DNA of 64,000 nucleotides from an uncultured Clostridia bacterium (GTDB taxonomy: Bacteria > Bacillota > Clostridia > Lachnospirales > CAG-274), in assembly GCA_949948985.1 (NCBI GenBank), contig CATLIG010000006.1:26290-90289 (forward strand). Direction: 5' to 3'. Shown here piece by piece: positions 19,062 to 29,835 of the stretch. Made by a program: the position numbers and the translations under genes. Below the pieces are notes generated by a model. That model made no database searches, was not told the DNA's origin, and was given only the letters and a program-made list of their open reading frames with translations. Each line of letters starts with the position of its first letter. Positions within the stretch are counted from its first letter, which is position 1.

Positions 19062-20501
19062 ATGAAAGACAAATATGATGTAATAATTGTAGGAGCCGGG
19101 CCTGCCGGTATTTTTGCCGCTTATGAATTTACTTTAAAAGCCCCCCAATTAAAAATTCTTTTAATTGATAAAGGAAACGACATATATCATCGTGTATGTC
19201 CCATATTAAACGGCAATTTAAAAATATGCCCTCATACAAATGAAAAAACGGATTATGCTTCATGTAGTCCAGCGTGTTCAATAACATCAGGATTTGGCGG
19301 TGCGGGCGCATATAGCGATGGAAAATTTAATATAACAACCGAATTTGGCGGTTGGCTTTCAGAATATATATCGGACGATATGCTTTTGGATTTGATAAGA
19401 TATGTTGACCAAATAAATCTTCGTCACGGTGCAACAACAGCAATAACAAATCCTAATACCGAATCTGTTCGTCTTATAGAACAAAAAGTTTACGGGGCAG
19501 GACTTAAACTTTTAAAAGCTAATGTACGCCATTTAGGTACAGAAAACAATATTCAAATTTTAAAAAATATATTTGAGTATTTAAAAGACAAAATAACAAT
19601 GCTTTTTAAAACAAAAGTAGAAAAAATAATTACCGGAGAAAAAAATAATGTAAAAAAAATAGAGGGCATACAACTTGAAAATAGTAAAATATATTATGCT
19701 GATAATATAATCATAGCGCCCGGACGTGATGGTGCTAAATGGCTTGGAGAAATATTTCGGGAAAATAATTTAAAATTGCACAATAATCAAGTTGATATAG
19801 GAGTACGGGTAGAAACCTCTGATATAATAATGCGTGAAATAAATGAAAATTTATATGAGGGTAAATTTTTATTCAATTCATCAGTAGGTACACAAGTAAG
19901 GACATTTTGCAGCAATCCGTCAGGTCACGTTGTAATAGAAAACCATTCTGGTGTAATGGCGGCAAACGGACATTCTTTTTCTGATAAAGCTCTAGGCTCT
20001 CAAAATACAAACTTTGCGCTTCTTGTATCCCATAAATTTTCGGAACCTTTTAATAAACCAAATGAATATGCGATAGAAATATGCAAACGTGCAAACGACC
20101 TTTCAAATGGAAGTGTAATAGTTCAGAAGTTTGGAGATATAGTAAAAGGCAGACGTTCAACAGAAAAAAGAATAAAAGAGGGTTTTATCTCCCCAACATT
20201 AAAAGAAGCTATTCCCGGAGATTTAGGACTTGTACTTCCCTATAATACAATGAAAAGCCTTATAGAAATGATTCACGCTCTTGATAAAGTAACTCCTGGT
20301 ATAGCGTCAGAACATACATTATTTTATGGGGTTGAGGCAAAATTTTATTCAGCAAGACCAATAATTTCAAAAACCTTGGAAACAGAGATAAAAGGTCTTT
20401 ACTGCGGAGGTGATGGAGCCGGTATAACAAGAGGACTTGCGCAAGCAGGGGCAGCCGGTATTTTAATATCCCGCTCAATAATAAACTCTCTTAATCATTA
20501 G
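19062..20501 (+). CDS. FAD-dependent oxidoreductase (COG2509-like)
   Basis: 479 residues from the ATG at 19062, preceded by GGGAGG; upstream codons in the open frame run through a repeat element and are not coding. The N-terminus YDVIIVGAGPAGIFAAYEF is a Rossmann FAD/NAD-binding motif. A Cys-containing stretch (VCPILNGNLKICPH, CSPACSITSGFGGAGAYSDG) follows near residue 65. The C-terminus GLYCGGDGAGITRGLAQAGA is the FAD-contact motif of this uncharacterised dehydrogenase family. The electron donor and substrate are unknown. The gene stands alone, facing away from the MBL operon. Its TAG stop is the first triplet of a family E repeat end, TAGACTTCTTTTGAAAC. Confidence 0.85.
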   Translation: MKDKYDVIIVGAGPAGIFAAYEFTLKAPQLKILLIDKGNDIYHRVCPILNGNLKICPHTNEKTDYASCSPACSITSGFGGAGAYSDGKFNITTEFGGWLSEYISDDMLLDLIRYVDQINLRHGATTAITNPNTESVRLIEQKVYGAGLKLLKANVRHLGTENNIQILKNIFEYLKDKITMLFKTKVEKIITGEKNNVKKIEGIQLENSKIYYADNIIIAPGRDGAKWLGEIFRENNLKLHNNQVDIGVRVETSDIIMREINENLYEGKFLFNSSVGTQVRTFCSNPSGHVVIENHSGVMAANGHSFSDKALGSQNTNFALLVSHKFSEPFNKPNEYAIEICKRANDLSNGSVIVQKFGDIVKGRRSTEKRIKEGFISPTLKEAIPGDLGLVLPYNTMKSLIEMIHALDKVTPGIASEHTLFYGVEAKFYSARPIISKTLETEIKGLYCGGDGAGITRGLAQAGAAGILISRSIINSLNH

Positions 20502-20550
20502 ACTTCTTTTGAAACTTTAACTTTTTGAGTTTTCTAAACCTTTTATTTTC

Positions 20551-20600
20551 AAAAAGGGTATTATAACTTCAGTAACACTGACTTTATAATACCCTTTTTA
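20551..20600. terminator. Bidirectional terminator between convergent genes
   Basis: AAAAAGGGTATTATAA at the left and TTATAATACCCTTTTTA at the right form a long stem flanked by A and T runs. It sits between the FAD oxidoreductase stop and the clpX stop. Confidence 0.85.
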
Positions 20601-20646
20601 TTTTTATATTTCCTTTATTTTTTAAAATATATTTAATGTCAAAAAA

Positions 20647-21960
20647 TCAACCTGCATCTGCTTCTGTTCTTCTTGATTTAGCTCTTTTTTTCTTTTTAAC
20701 ATCATTGGAAATATTTTTTCTGTCTCTATTATAGACAAACTCAGGCTTTGCTTTTTTATCAACCACATCTTTTGTAATAATACACTTTTCAATGGTTTCA
20801 TCTGATGGTATATCATACATAATATCCGTCATAAAACTTTCAACAATCGCTCTTAATCCTCTTGCGCCTGTTTCTTGCTCTACAGCTTTTTTAGCAATAC
20901 CCTCTAAAGCCGCACTGTCAAATTCAAGCTTAACATTGTCAAGTTCAAATAAATAAGTATATTGTTTAGTAAGAGCATTTTTAGGCTCTGTAAGAATAGA
21001 AATCAAAGCTTCCTCATCAAGATTAGACAATGATACAACAACCGGCATACGTCCTATAAGCTCCGGTATAAGACCAAATTTGTGCAAATCCTGAGGAACA
21101 ATTTGTTTAAAAAGCTTACCGCTTTTAAGTTCTTTCTTTGTCTTAACCTCCGAGCCAAATCCAATTACTTTATTTGTTATACGCCTTTCAATAATATCCT
21201 CAAGCCCACTGAAAGCACCTCCACAAATAAACAAAATATTTGTCGTATCGATTTGAATAAAATCCTGATGAGGGTGTTTTCTTCCTCCCTGAGGCGGAAC
21301 AGAAGCCACAGTTCCTTCCAAAATCTTAAGAAGAGCCTGCTGAACACCTTCTCCGCTTACATCACGTGTAATAGATGGATTATCAGACTTTCTCGCTATT
21401 TTATCAATTTCATCTATATAGATAATTCCTTTTTGGGCTTTTTCAATATTGTATTCCGCCGCCTGAATAATTTTAAGCAGAATATTTTCAACATCCTCCC
21501 CTACATATCCAGCTTCTGTAAGACTTGTAGCGTCGGCAATAGCAAAAGGAACATTAATGATTTTCGCAAGAGTCTGAGCAAGTAAAGTTTTTCCTACTCC
21601 CGTAGGTCCAATCATAAGAATATTGCTTTTTTGAAGTTCAACGTCATCAGATACTCCCTCCATAGCAATACGTTTATAATGATTGTATACAGCCACAGCC
21701 AAAGCTTTTTTTGCCTCATCCTGACCAATTACATATTCATCCAAAGCGGCTTTAAGCTCTTGAGGTTTTGGCAGATTAAGGTCTAAATCCTCAAAATCAT
21801 AATCATTAATAAATTCTTCTTCTAAAATATCAGAACATAAATCAATACATTCGTTGCAAATATAAACTCCTGAACCCGCAATAATTTTTTTTACCTGTTC
21901 TTCTGATTTTCCACAGAAAGAACATTTTACACTATTTTTACCATCCATTTTAGATGCCAC
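20647..21960 (-). CDS. clpX: ATP-dependent Clp protease ATP-binding subunit ClpX
   Basis: AAA+ unfoldase that feeds substrates to ClpP. 437 residues. The N-terminal zinc-binding domain shows [10 protein letters not shown] and ICNECIDLC. Walker A is GPTGVGKT and Walker [11 protein letters not shown]. The pore/sensor region ([19 protein letters not shown]) and the ClpP-contacting IGF loop (VIGFGSE, an IGF-type tripeptide) are present. It starts with GTG at 21960, eight bases after AAGGAG. It lies 15 bases downstream of clpP in the conserved order tig-clpP-clpX. Confidence 0.97.
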   Translation of the reverse strand: MASKMDGKNSVKCSFCGKSEEQVKKIIAGSGVYICNECIDLCSDILEEEFINDYDFEDLDLNLPKPQELKAALDEYVIGQDEAKKALAVAVYNHYKRIAMEGVSDDVELQKSNILMIGPTGVGKTLLAQTLAKIINVPFAIADATSLTEAGYVGEDVENILLKIIQAAEYNIEKAQKGIIYIDEIDKIARKSDNPSITRDVSGEGVQQALLKILEGTVASVPPQGGRKHPHQDFIQIDTTNILFICGGAFSGLEDIIERRITNKVIGFGSEVKTKKELKSGKLFKQIVPQDLHKFGLIPELIGRMPVVVSLSNLDEEALISILTEPKNALTKQYTYLFELDNVKLEFDSAALEGIAKKAVEQETGARGLRAIVESFMTDIMYDIPSDETIEKCIITKDVVDKKAKPEFVYNRDRKNISNDVKKKKRAKSRRTEADAG

Positions 21961-21975
21961 AATTCCAACTCCTTA

Positions 21976-22560
21976 TTATTGAGGTTTACTTATAACCGCA
22001 TCAATTAATCCATACTCTTTTGCTTCCTCGGCAGACATATAATTATCTCTTTCCGTATCGTTCTGAATAACTTCTAAAGGCTTGCCTGTATTTTCGGAAA
22101 GCATAATATTAATTTTCTTTTTAATTTTGAGAATTTGTTCTGCCTGAATTTGAATATCTGTAGCCTGACCCCTGGCGCCTCCTAAAGGCTGATGAATCAT
22201 AATTTCCGAATTAGGCAGAGCAAATCTTTTGCCCTTTTCTCCGCCTGATAAAATAAACGCTCCCATACTCGCCGCCAAACCAATACAAATAGTGGAAACA
22301 TTAGGCTTTATATACTGCATAGTATCGTAAATAGCGAATCCTGCCGAAACAGAGCCGCCGGGACTGTTTATATAAAGACTTATATCTTTTTCGGGATCTT
22401 CTGCAGCTAAAAACAAAAGCTGAGCAACAACTAAATTAGCGGAAACATCATTAACCTCTTCACCTAAGAAAACAATTCTGTCTTTTAAAAGTCTTGAATA
22501 AATGTCGTAAGAACGTTCACCTCTGTTTGTCTGATCAACAACCATAGGTACTAAACTCAT
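21976..22560 (-). CDS. clpP: ATP-dependent Clp protease proteolytic subunit ClpP
   Basis: Serine protease forming a double heptameric chamber. 194 residues, the standard length. The catalytic serine is in AASMGAFIL and the histidine in IMIHQPLGG; the Asp lies in the [17 protein letters not shown] region (here [10 protein letters not shown]). Start ATG with AAGGGGG. It is downstream of tig by about 138 bases and immediately upstream of clpX. Confidence 0.97.
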   Translation of the reverse strand: MSLVPMVVDQTNRGERSYDIYSRLLKDRIVFLGEEVNDVSANLVVAQLLFLAAEDPEKDISLYINSPGGSVSAGFAIYDTMQYIKPNVSTICIGLAASMGAFILSGGEKGKRFALPNSEIMIHQPLGGARGQATDIQIQAEQILKIKKKINIMLSENTGKPLEVIQNDTERDNYMSAEEAKEYGLIDAVISKPQ

Positions 22561-22698
22561 AAAGAAACCCCCTTAAAAATACATAAATATCTGTGAATAC
22601 AAACTCAAAAATCCCGAATAACAAAAACCTGAATTTTTGTCCGAAAAAACAATATACAAACCTCTTTTTTCAGTAGTTTTTAATAATAACCAATCTTT

Positions 22699-24000
22699 TT
22701 AAGCCTCTGTATTTTCAGTAGACTCAACAGCACTGTCAGTAACCAATTTAAGAGCTTTCTGAACCTGAATATCTTTAATAAGATTTTCTTTATCAGAATC
22801 TCTCATCGCTTTCTGAAGTTTTTCAACTTCCATACCATAAGCGCCTGCTATTTTGCCAAGTTCCTCATTAATTTCATCATCAGAAACCTCAAAATTTTCT
22901 TTATCCGCAATAGCCTCAAGAACAAGTCTGCTTTTCACTTGTTGTTCAGACACAATTCTGTAAGCCTCACGCATATTTTCAAGACTCTGACCCATATATT
23001 TCAAATACATATCAAGAGATAATCCCTGTCTTGAAATACCCGCCTCAAATTCTCTGATTTTGTTGTTAATTTCATTTTCAATCATTACCTGAGGAACATC
23101 CATTTCAGCCTTTTTAACCAAAATATCAAGAAGTTCTTCCTGTTTTTTATTATCGGCGTCTTTTTGCTTTTGCACTAAAAGTTTTGCCATAATATCCTTT
23201 TTATATTCATCAAGAGTATCAAATTCAGAAACATCCTGAGCGAAATCATCATTAAGTTCCGGAAGTTCTTTAAATTTAATATCTTTAATTTCAACTTTAA
23301 ATAATGCCGGCTTGCCTGCAAGGTCTTTCTGATGGTAGTCTTCAGGAAAAGTAACGTTAACATCAACATCATCACCGACATTTTTACCTATAAGCTGTTC
23401 TTCAAAATTATCAATAAATGAGTGAGAACCTATTTCAAGTTCATAATCATCTCCTTTTCCGCCTTCAAAAGCAACCTCGTCAACAAATCCTTCAAAATCA
23501 ATAACAGCTATATCCCCGTTTTGAACAGGTCTGTCTGTAACAGTTAAAATTCTGGCGTTCTTTTCTCTCGCTGAATTTATCATATTGTCAACTTCATCAT
23601 CATTAACTTTAATTTCCTGTTTTGTAAAAGCAAGACCTTTATAATCGTCTATTTTCACTTCCGGTTTAATATAAACTTCCGCCGAGAAAGTTACGCCGTC
23701 TGTATCGGAAACTTCTTCAACATCAATATCAGGTTTTGAAACAACATCAAGATTATGCTCTTTAACAGCCGCGTCATAAGCCTCAGGAAGCACAAAATTA
23801 AAAGCGTCGTCATAAAAAATAGCTTTGCCATACTGTATTTCAATAATTTTTCTTGGAGCTTTTCCCTTTCTAAATCCCTGAACATTTATACGGCCTTTAT
23901 TTTTATTGTATGAATATTTCATACCTTCTTCAAATCTTTCGGCGGAAACCGAAAAAGTAATTTTAATCTTATTTACATCAATATTTTCTATTGTACTCAT
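22699..24000 (-). CDS. tig: Trigger factor, ribosome-associated chaperone and prolyl isomerase
   Basis: 433 residues. The N-terminal ribosome-binding domain carries VQGFRKGKAPRKIIE, the signature loop that docks on ribosomal protein L23. The middle FKBP-type PPIase domain (NGDIAVIDFEGFVDEVAFEG, FPEDYHQKDLAGKPALFKVE) and the helical C-terminal arms are complete. Strong RBS AAGGAGG. The gene leads the tig-clpP-clpX cluster, the usual firmicute arrangement that couples folding to proteolysis. Confidence 0.97.
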   Translation of the reverse strand: MSTIENIDVNKIKITFSVSAERFEEGMKYSYNKNKGRINVQGFRKGKAPRKIIEIQYGKAIFYDDAFNFVLPEAYDAAVKEHNLDVVSKPDIDVEEVSDTDGVTFSAEVYIKPEVKIDDYKGLAFTKQEIKVNDDEVDNMINSAREKNARILTVTDRPVQNGDIAVIDFEGFVDEVAFEGGKGDDYELEIGSHSFIDNFEEQLIGKNVGDDVDVNVTFPEDYHQKDLAGKPALFKVEIKDIKFKELPELNDDFAQDVSEFDTLDEYKKDIMAKLLVQKQKDADNKKQEELLDILVKKAEMDVPQVMIENEINNKIREFEAGISRQGLSLDMYLKYMGQSLENMREAYRIVSEQQVKSRLVLEAIADKENFEVSDDEINEELGKIAGAYGMEVEKLQKAMRDSDKENLIKDIQVQKALKLVTDSAVESTENTEA

Positions 24001-24038
24001 TTAAAAAAAATCCTCCTTGGAATATTATACATTTAACG

Positions 24039-24049
24039 ATTATATCATA
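24039..24049 (-). promoter_or_regulatory. Extended -10 promoter of tig
   Basis: Minus strand TATGATATAAT, an extended -10 (TGnTATAAT), with TATAAT at 24039-24044. The transcript would start about 30 bases upstream of the tig ATG. The -35 is weak. Confidence 0.4.
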
Positions 24050-24116
24050 AATTTCCAACAAAGTCTATAGATTTATTAATTTTTTTTCATTTTTTAAAAA
24101 ATAGTAATCATCATAA

Positions 24117-24398
24117 TTATAATAATTCCATTTTAACATCATCAATAACCGCGTCGGTATTATTTTCAATAAATCTAAGAACATTTTCTATAATGCTGTT
24201 TGCGTGAGAACTTTCATTTGTAACACAGGCAAAACCAATAACAATATTTTTATGAATGTCCTGTCTGTCTACTTCCGCAATAGATATATTAAATTTATTC
24301 TTCGCTTTTTCAACAATGCTTTTAACTACCATTCTTTTTTCTTTCAAAGATAATACCCAATCAGCAGTCATATAAACAACACAAGTTCCGATAATCAT
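24117..24398 (-). CDS. DUF503 (YlxP-like) protein
   Basis: A 93-residue small protein: MIIGTCVVYMTADWVLSLKE followed by KRMVVKSIVEKAKNKFNISI and AEVDRQDIHKNIVIGFACV. This pattern matches the DUF503/YlxP family, an RbfA-neighbour group implicated in ribosome assembly but not firmly assigned. The ATG at 24398 is used; the TTG five codons earlier is part of the GGGGTGGAG site. It is upstream of tig on the same strand, but separated by a promoter. Confidence 0.8.
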   Translation of the reverse strand: MIIGTCVVYMTADWVLSLKEKRMVVKSIVEKAKNKFNISIAEVDRQDIHKNIVIGFACVTNESSHANSIIENVLRFIENNTDAVIDDVKMELL

Positions 24399-24477
24399 AA
24401 AACTCCACCCCAAAACATTAAAATATCAAGGAAACAGCATGGTACAAAAAATCAATATATTAAAATTTTTCTATAAT

Positions 24478-24579
24478 TATAGCAAAACAATAAAAGAATA
24501 AACAAATAATATTTAATAAAACTGATATAGAAGGGAATTCTTTTATTGTTTCACACTGAAAATTTTGTGAATTGCTATA
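24478..24579. repeat. Family A repeat, copy 3 (best full-length example)
   Basis: TATAGCAAAACAATAAAAGA at the left; TTCTTTTATTGTTTCACACT then AAAATTTTGTGAATTGCTAT at the right. It abuts a family B element whose first bases overlap its last two. Confidence 0.75.
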
Positions 24580-24926
24580 GTCCTGTCTGATAACTTAATC
24601 AGCAATTAACGAAAAACTTTTTTGTCAGGCGAAGTTTGATTTTTGCATTAATACTTGAAAAATTCATAGAAATCAATTTTTAAAATTTTAGAGAAAAAAT
24701 TTTTGCTTTTTATAATAAATTATATAAAACTTTTCAAATTAAATCAAAAAATTTAGCAAAGCCTACACTTTACGTTATATAGTTTAGAATTAAACCCTTT
24801 TCAAAGGGTTTACGGGTGTGAGCAATCCCATAGTTTTTAAAAATTGGTTTCTGTTGCGAAAATCAAACTTCTATTGACAAAAAAATCTTTTATCAAGCAT
24901 TATCAGTTAGGTTATTAAACAAGTCT
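24579..24926. repeat. Long family B-type element (~350 bases)
   Basis: Ends AGTCCTGTCTGATAACTTAA and, inverted, AGACTTGTTTAATAACCTAA. Inner arms are also inverted: CAGGCGAAGTTTGATTTTTG against the GCGAAAATCAAACTT near 24860. There is no open reading frame of note. It is about twice the length of other family B copies. Confidence 0.6.
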
Positions 24927-24939
24927 TTTCCAAAAATTT

Positions 24940-25362
24940 TTATAAAGATGCTTTTATTTTTTCAATAATTTCTTTGTATTCATCATCGGAAAGATATTTT
25001 GGAGGATTAACATTCATATCAAAAGTTCCGCCGAAAGAATATCCGTCTTTCTGTTTAGGAACAATATGCACATGAAGATGAGGCAAAGTATCGCTAAACA
25101 TACCGTAATTAACTTTTGCGGGATTTACCGCTTTATTAATAGCTTTTCCGACTCTTTGCATATCTTTGATAAAAAGAGACGCCTCCTCATCACTAAGTTC
25201 TGTAAGTTCGACAGCGTGCTTATTGTATGCCATAACGCATCTTCCGTAATAAGTCTGTTCCTTAAAAAGATAGAGTTTTGATACTCCCAAATCCGCAATA
25301 TAAATCATAAGGCTGTCAAGTTTCTCTTTATTTCCACAGTATAAACAATCTTTCATATCCAT
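24940..25362 (-). CDS. HIT-family nucleotide hydrolase/transferase
   Basis: 140 residues. The histidine triad HLHVHIVPK is near residue 95, after DTLPH. The N-terminal CLYCGNKEKLDS contains a CxxC pair common in bacterial HIT proteins that bind zinc. The family hydrolyses dinucleoside polyphosphates or AMP conjugates; the exact substrate cannot be read. The second ATG (25362) is nine bases from AAGGAGG, while the first touches it, so the second is chosen. Its stop is followed by a family B repeat. Confidence 0.87.
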   Translation of the reverse strand: MDMKDCLYCGNKEKLDSLMIYIADLGVSKLYLFKEQTYYGRCVMAYNKHAVELTELSDEEASLFIKDMQRVGKAINKAVNPAKVNYGMFSDTLPHLHVHIVPKQKDGYSFGGTFDMNVNPPKYLSDDEYKEIIEKIKASL

Positions 25363-25385
25363 AATAAACATCCTCCTTAGTAGAA

Positions 25386-25823
25386 TTATATTTTTTTACT
25401 CATAAATACCATTTTTTTAGCTTCTTTAAAACCGTTTCTATTGTAAAAATGTTCCGTCATATCTCCTCTTATAGTCAAAAGCGTAATATTCCGAACACCC
25501 TTTTCTTTCAACCTTTTTTCAAATTCAGATATTATTTTTGAACCTATTCCCTTACCTCTTGCTGAATTATCCACAGCAAATTCCTGTATAACAAACTCAA
25601 TTTTATCATAATATTGCTCAAAGCATCCTAAAATAAATCCTCGCAAAATATTGTCGGCATATGCACATATACCATAAAATCCCTCTGATTTCATACGCTG
25701 ACTTAGCCTTTTATCAGCCATTTTTATTGTCCAGCATTCATTCCACGGCATAGCGTTAAAACTTTTCGTAAATAATTCCGTCATTTCATCAAGCATATTG
25801 AAATCTATTTCTTTATACTCCAT
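25386..25823 (-). CDS. GNAT-family N-acetyltransferase
   Basis: 145 residues. The acetyl-CoA pyrophosphate-binding motif is RGKGIGSKIISEFEKRL, near residues 88-105, preceded by the beta strand VIQEFAVDNSA and followed by NITLLTIRGDMTEHFYNRNG. This is a typical GNAT fold; the acceptor is unknown. RBS AAAGG is modest and lies close behind the eno terminator, so the gene may depend on readthrough or its own weak promoter. The HIT gene is 24 bases downstream, suggesting cotranscription. Confidence 0.85.
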   Translation of the reverse strand: MEYKEIDFNMLDEMTELFTKSFNAMPWNECWTIKMADKRLSQRMKSEGFYGICAYADNILRGFILGCFEQYYDKIEFVIQEFAVDNSARGKGIGSKIISEFEKRLKEKGVRNITLLTIRGDMTEHFYNRNGFKEAKKMVFMSKKI

Positions 25824-25842
25824 AAATATACCTTTAAAAAAA

Positions 25843-25877
25843 GCTGCCGCAAAATATTTACAATCTTGCGGCAGTTT
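25843..25877 (-). terminator. Rho-independent terminator after eno
   Basis: Minus strand AACTGCCGCAAG...TTGCGGCAGC followed by TTTTTTT. It directly follows the eno stop codon. Confidence 0.9.
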
Positions 25878-25882
25878 CTGAA

Positions 25883-27226
<1,344 letters not shown>

Positions 27227-27262
27227 TTATTAAACTTAAAAATAAAAAGTTTTATATTATAT

Positions 27263-27292
27263 ATAATAATACCCAAAATATAACATTGTCAA
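27263..27292 (-). promoter_or_regulatory. Sigma-A promoter of eno
   Basis: Minus strand TTGACA (27287-27292), 18-base spacer, TATTAT (27263-27268), placed about 50 bases before the eno start. Confidence 0.6.
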
Positions 27293-27470
27293 TACGGAAA
27301 TCAATTTTTATAAAACCGTGAGATTGTTATCCTTTACCCTTTTTTTTCAAAAAAACAGGCAAATTTGAACAGAATATAAAGTTTTGTTCTTAAATTAGTT
27401 CATATATAAAAATACCCGCGATTTTCATAAAAATTGATTTTTATATATTTATCAATCTTATTTTCAGATA

Positions 27471-29012
27471 TTATTTAATTAATAATGATTTACCTGTCAT
27501 TTCCTTTGGTTGTTCAAGACCCATCATTTCAAGAAGAGTAGGAGCAATATCACAAAGCTTTCCGCCTTCTTTAATACCTTTTGCGCCTTCACAGTTAACA
27601 AGTACAAAAGGAACAGGATTTGTTGTATGAGCAGTAAAAGGCTGACCTGTTTCATAATCGATAAGCTGGTCGCTGTTTCCGTGGTCAGCGCATAAAAACA
27701 TCTGACCATTAACATTTTTCAAAGCGTCAATAACTTTACCAACACATTCGTCAATAACCTCCACAGCTTTCACAGCTGCGCTCATAACCCCTGTATGACC
27801 TACCATATCAGGATTAGCGTAATTTATAATAATAAGGTCATACTCTTTTTTGAGTATATTCTCAATCAATTTTTCAGTAACCTGATAAGCGCTCATTTCC
27901 GGCTGTAAATCATAAGTAGCCACTTTAGGGGAAGAAACAAGAATTCTTTCCTCATTTTCATTTGGTTCTTCAACGCCACCGTTAAAGAAGAAAGTAACAT
28001 GAGCATATTTTTCTGTTTCAGCCAGTCTTAATTGTTTAAGACCTAAACTTGAAATATACTCACCTAAAGTATTTTTAAGTACCTGAGGCGAATATGCTAC
28101 TTCTTTATTTTCAATAGTAACGTCATAATTTGTAAAACAAACATACTTAACATTAAAAAATCCGTTTTTTCTTTCAAAAAAATCAAATTCCTTATCACAA
28201 AAAGCTCTGGTAATCTCTCTTGCTCTGTCAGGTCTGAAATTGAAGAAAATAATGGAATCATTCTCTTTTATTTTAGCTACAGGATGTCCGTTCTCAAGTA
28301 TAATTGTCGGAAGAACAAATTCATCTGTCACATCATTAGCATATGATGCTGTTATACAGCTTTCAGCACTCTCAGCGGTTTCACCCTCACCCAAAACCAT
28401 AGCGTTATAGGCTTTTTCAAGTCTGTCCCATCTTTTATCTCTGTCCATAGCATAATATCTTCCAGAAATAGTAGCGATTTTTCCTACTCCTATTTCTTTC
28501 ATTTTACTTTCAAGTTCTGAAAGAAAACCTTTTCCTGACGTTGGAGGAGTATCTCTGCCATCAAGAAAAGCGTGAACATAAACATTTTTAATATCATTCA
28601 TTTTAGCGAGTTTAAGAAGAGCAAAAAGATGTTCAATATGACTGTGAACCCCGCCAGTTGACAACAGACCGTATAAATGTAAATCCGAATTGTTTTTCTT
28701 GCAGTTTTCAACAGCCGACATCAAAGCGGCATTTTGGAAAAAGTCACCGTCTGAAATTGATTTTGTAATACGTGTAAGCTCCTGATAAACAATTCTTCCT
28801 GCTCCCATATTAAGATGACCAACTTCGGAATTACCCATCTGACCATCAGGAAGACCAACGTCAAGACCGCTTGCATAACCTTTTACAGAAGGATATTTTT
28901 TCATCATCTCGTCAATATTGGGCGTATTTGCCTGTTTAACGGCGTTTCCCTCTGTTTTGTCATTTATACCAAATCCGTCTAATATCATTAAAACAGTTAC
29001 TTTTTTATCCAT
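27471..29012 (-). CDS. gpmI: 2,3-bisphosphoglycerate-independent phosphoglycerate mutase
   Basis: 513 residues of the alkaline-phosphatase superfamily, Mn-dependent. The N-terminal metal site VLMILDGFGIND and the phospho-serine in DGQMGNSEVGHLNMGAGRIV are clear. The transferase region AFLDGRDTPPTSGKGFL and the late metal sites YANPDMVGHTGVM and LCADHGNSD are all present. RBS AGGAG. It starts 11 bases after the tpiA stop, so it is cotranscribed with pgk and tpiA. It converts 3- to 2-phosphoglycerate, feeding eno. Confidence 0.97.
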   Translation of the reverse strand: MDKKVTVLMILDGFGINDKTEGNAVKQANTPNIDEMMKKYPSVKGYASGLDVGLPDGQMGNSEVGHLNMGAGRIVYQELTRITKSISDGDFFQNAALMSAVENCKKNNSDLHLYGLLSTGGVHSHIEHLFALLKLAKMNDIKNVYVHAFLDGRDTPPTSGKGFLSELESKMKEIGVGKIATISGRYYAMDRDKRWDRLEKAYNAMVLGEGETAESAESCITASYANDVTDEFVLPTIILENGHPVAKIKENDSIIFFNFRPDRAREITRAFCDKEFDFFERKNGFFNVKYVCFTNYDVTIENKEVAYSPQVLKNTLGEYISSLGLKQLRLAETEKYAHVTFFFNGGVEEPNENEERILVSSPKVATYDLQPEMSAYQVTEKLIENILKKEYDLIIINYANPDMVGHTGVMSAAVKAVEVIDECVGKVIDALKNVNGQMFLCADHGNSDQLIDYETGQPFTAHTTNPVPFVLVNCEGAKGIKEGGKLCDIAPTLLEMMGLEQPKEMTGKSLLIK

Positions 29013-29023
29013 AAAACATTCTC

Positions 29024-29767
29024 CTAATAATTAACTATGTTGCTGAAATCTTCTTTAAGACTTGCTCCTCCGACAAGACCGCCGTCTATGTCAGCCATAC
29101 CGAATAACTCTTTAGCATTAGAACCATTCACGCTTCCGCCATATTGAATACGAATCTTGTCAGCGGTATTTTGGTCATAAATTTCAGAAATAACTTTTCT
29201 TATCGCTGAGCATACTTCCTCAGCTTGTTCGCTTGTCGCCGTAACGCCAGTACCTATAGCCCATATAGGTTCATAAGCTATAATAACATTTTCAGCCTGT
29301 TCAGAAGTAACATTCTGGAAAGCAGATTTAATCTGAATACGAACAAAATCAACAGTAATTCCTTTTTCTCTTTGCTCAAGAGTCTCGCCTACACAGACAA
29401 TAGGAATAAGAGATTTTTCAATAGCCTTAATAACTTTTTTATTGACTGTCTTGTCTGTTTCATTAAAATACTGACGTCTTTCAGAATGTCCTATAATAAC
29501 ATACTTTACTCCTATTTCAGTGAGCATATCAGCTGAAATTTCACCTGTATAAGCGCCGCTGTTTTCAAAATACATATTTTGAGCGCCAACAGCGATATTA
29601 GTCCCTTTAAGCTCCTCCAGTACAGGAATAAGTTCAACAAAAGGCACACAAAATACAACATCTGATTTATCAGTGTTGACTTTGTCTTTCAAAAGCTTAA
29701 CAAGCTCCAAAGCCTCTTTAGGAGTTTTGTTCATTTTCCAGTTACCGGCAATAATTTTTTTTCTCAT
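29024..29767 (-). CDS. tpiA: Triosephosphate isomerase
   Basis: 247 residues from the ATG at 29767, which follows GGAGG and gives the classic N-terminus [18 protein letters not shown]; the longer frame upstream is not supported. Catalytic residues: Lys in NWKMN, His in [11 protein letters not shown] and Glu in [13 protein letters not shown]. The phosphate-gripping [13 protein letters not shown] and [10 protein letters not shown] complete the barrel. It lies between pgk and gpmI. Confidence 0.97.
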   Translation of the reverse strand: MRKKIIAGNWKMNKTPKEALELVKLLKDKVNTDKSDVVFCVPFVELIPVLEELKGTNIAVGAQNMYFENSGAYTGEISADMLTEIGVKYVIIGHSERRQYFNETDKTVNKKVIKAIEKSLIPIVCVGETLEQREKGITVDFVRIQIKSAFQNVTSEQAENVIIAYEPIWAIGTGVTATSEQAEEVCSAIRKVISEIYDQNTADKIRIQYGGSVNGSNAKELFGMADIDGGLVGGASLKEDFSNIVNY

Positions 29768-29835
29768 ACCAAAAGCCTCCGATTTTTTATATTTTATCAT
29801 GTAATAATATAAAGTCAATAAACTTTCCTTAAAAA

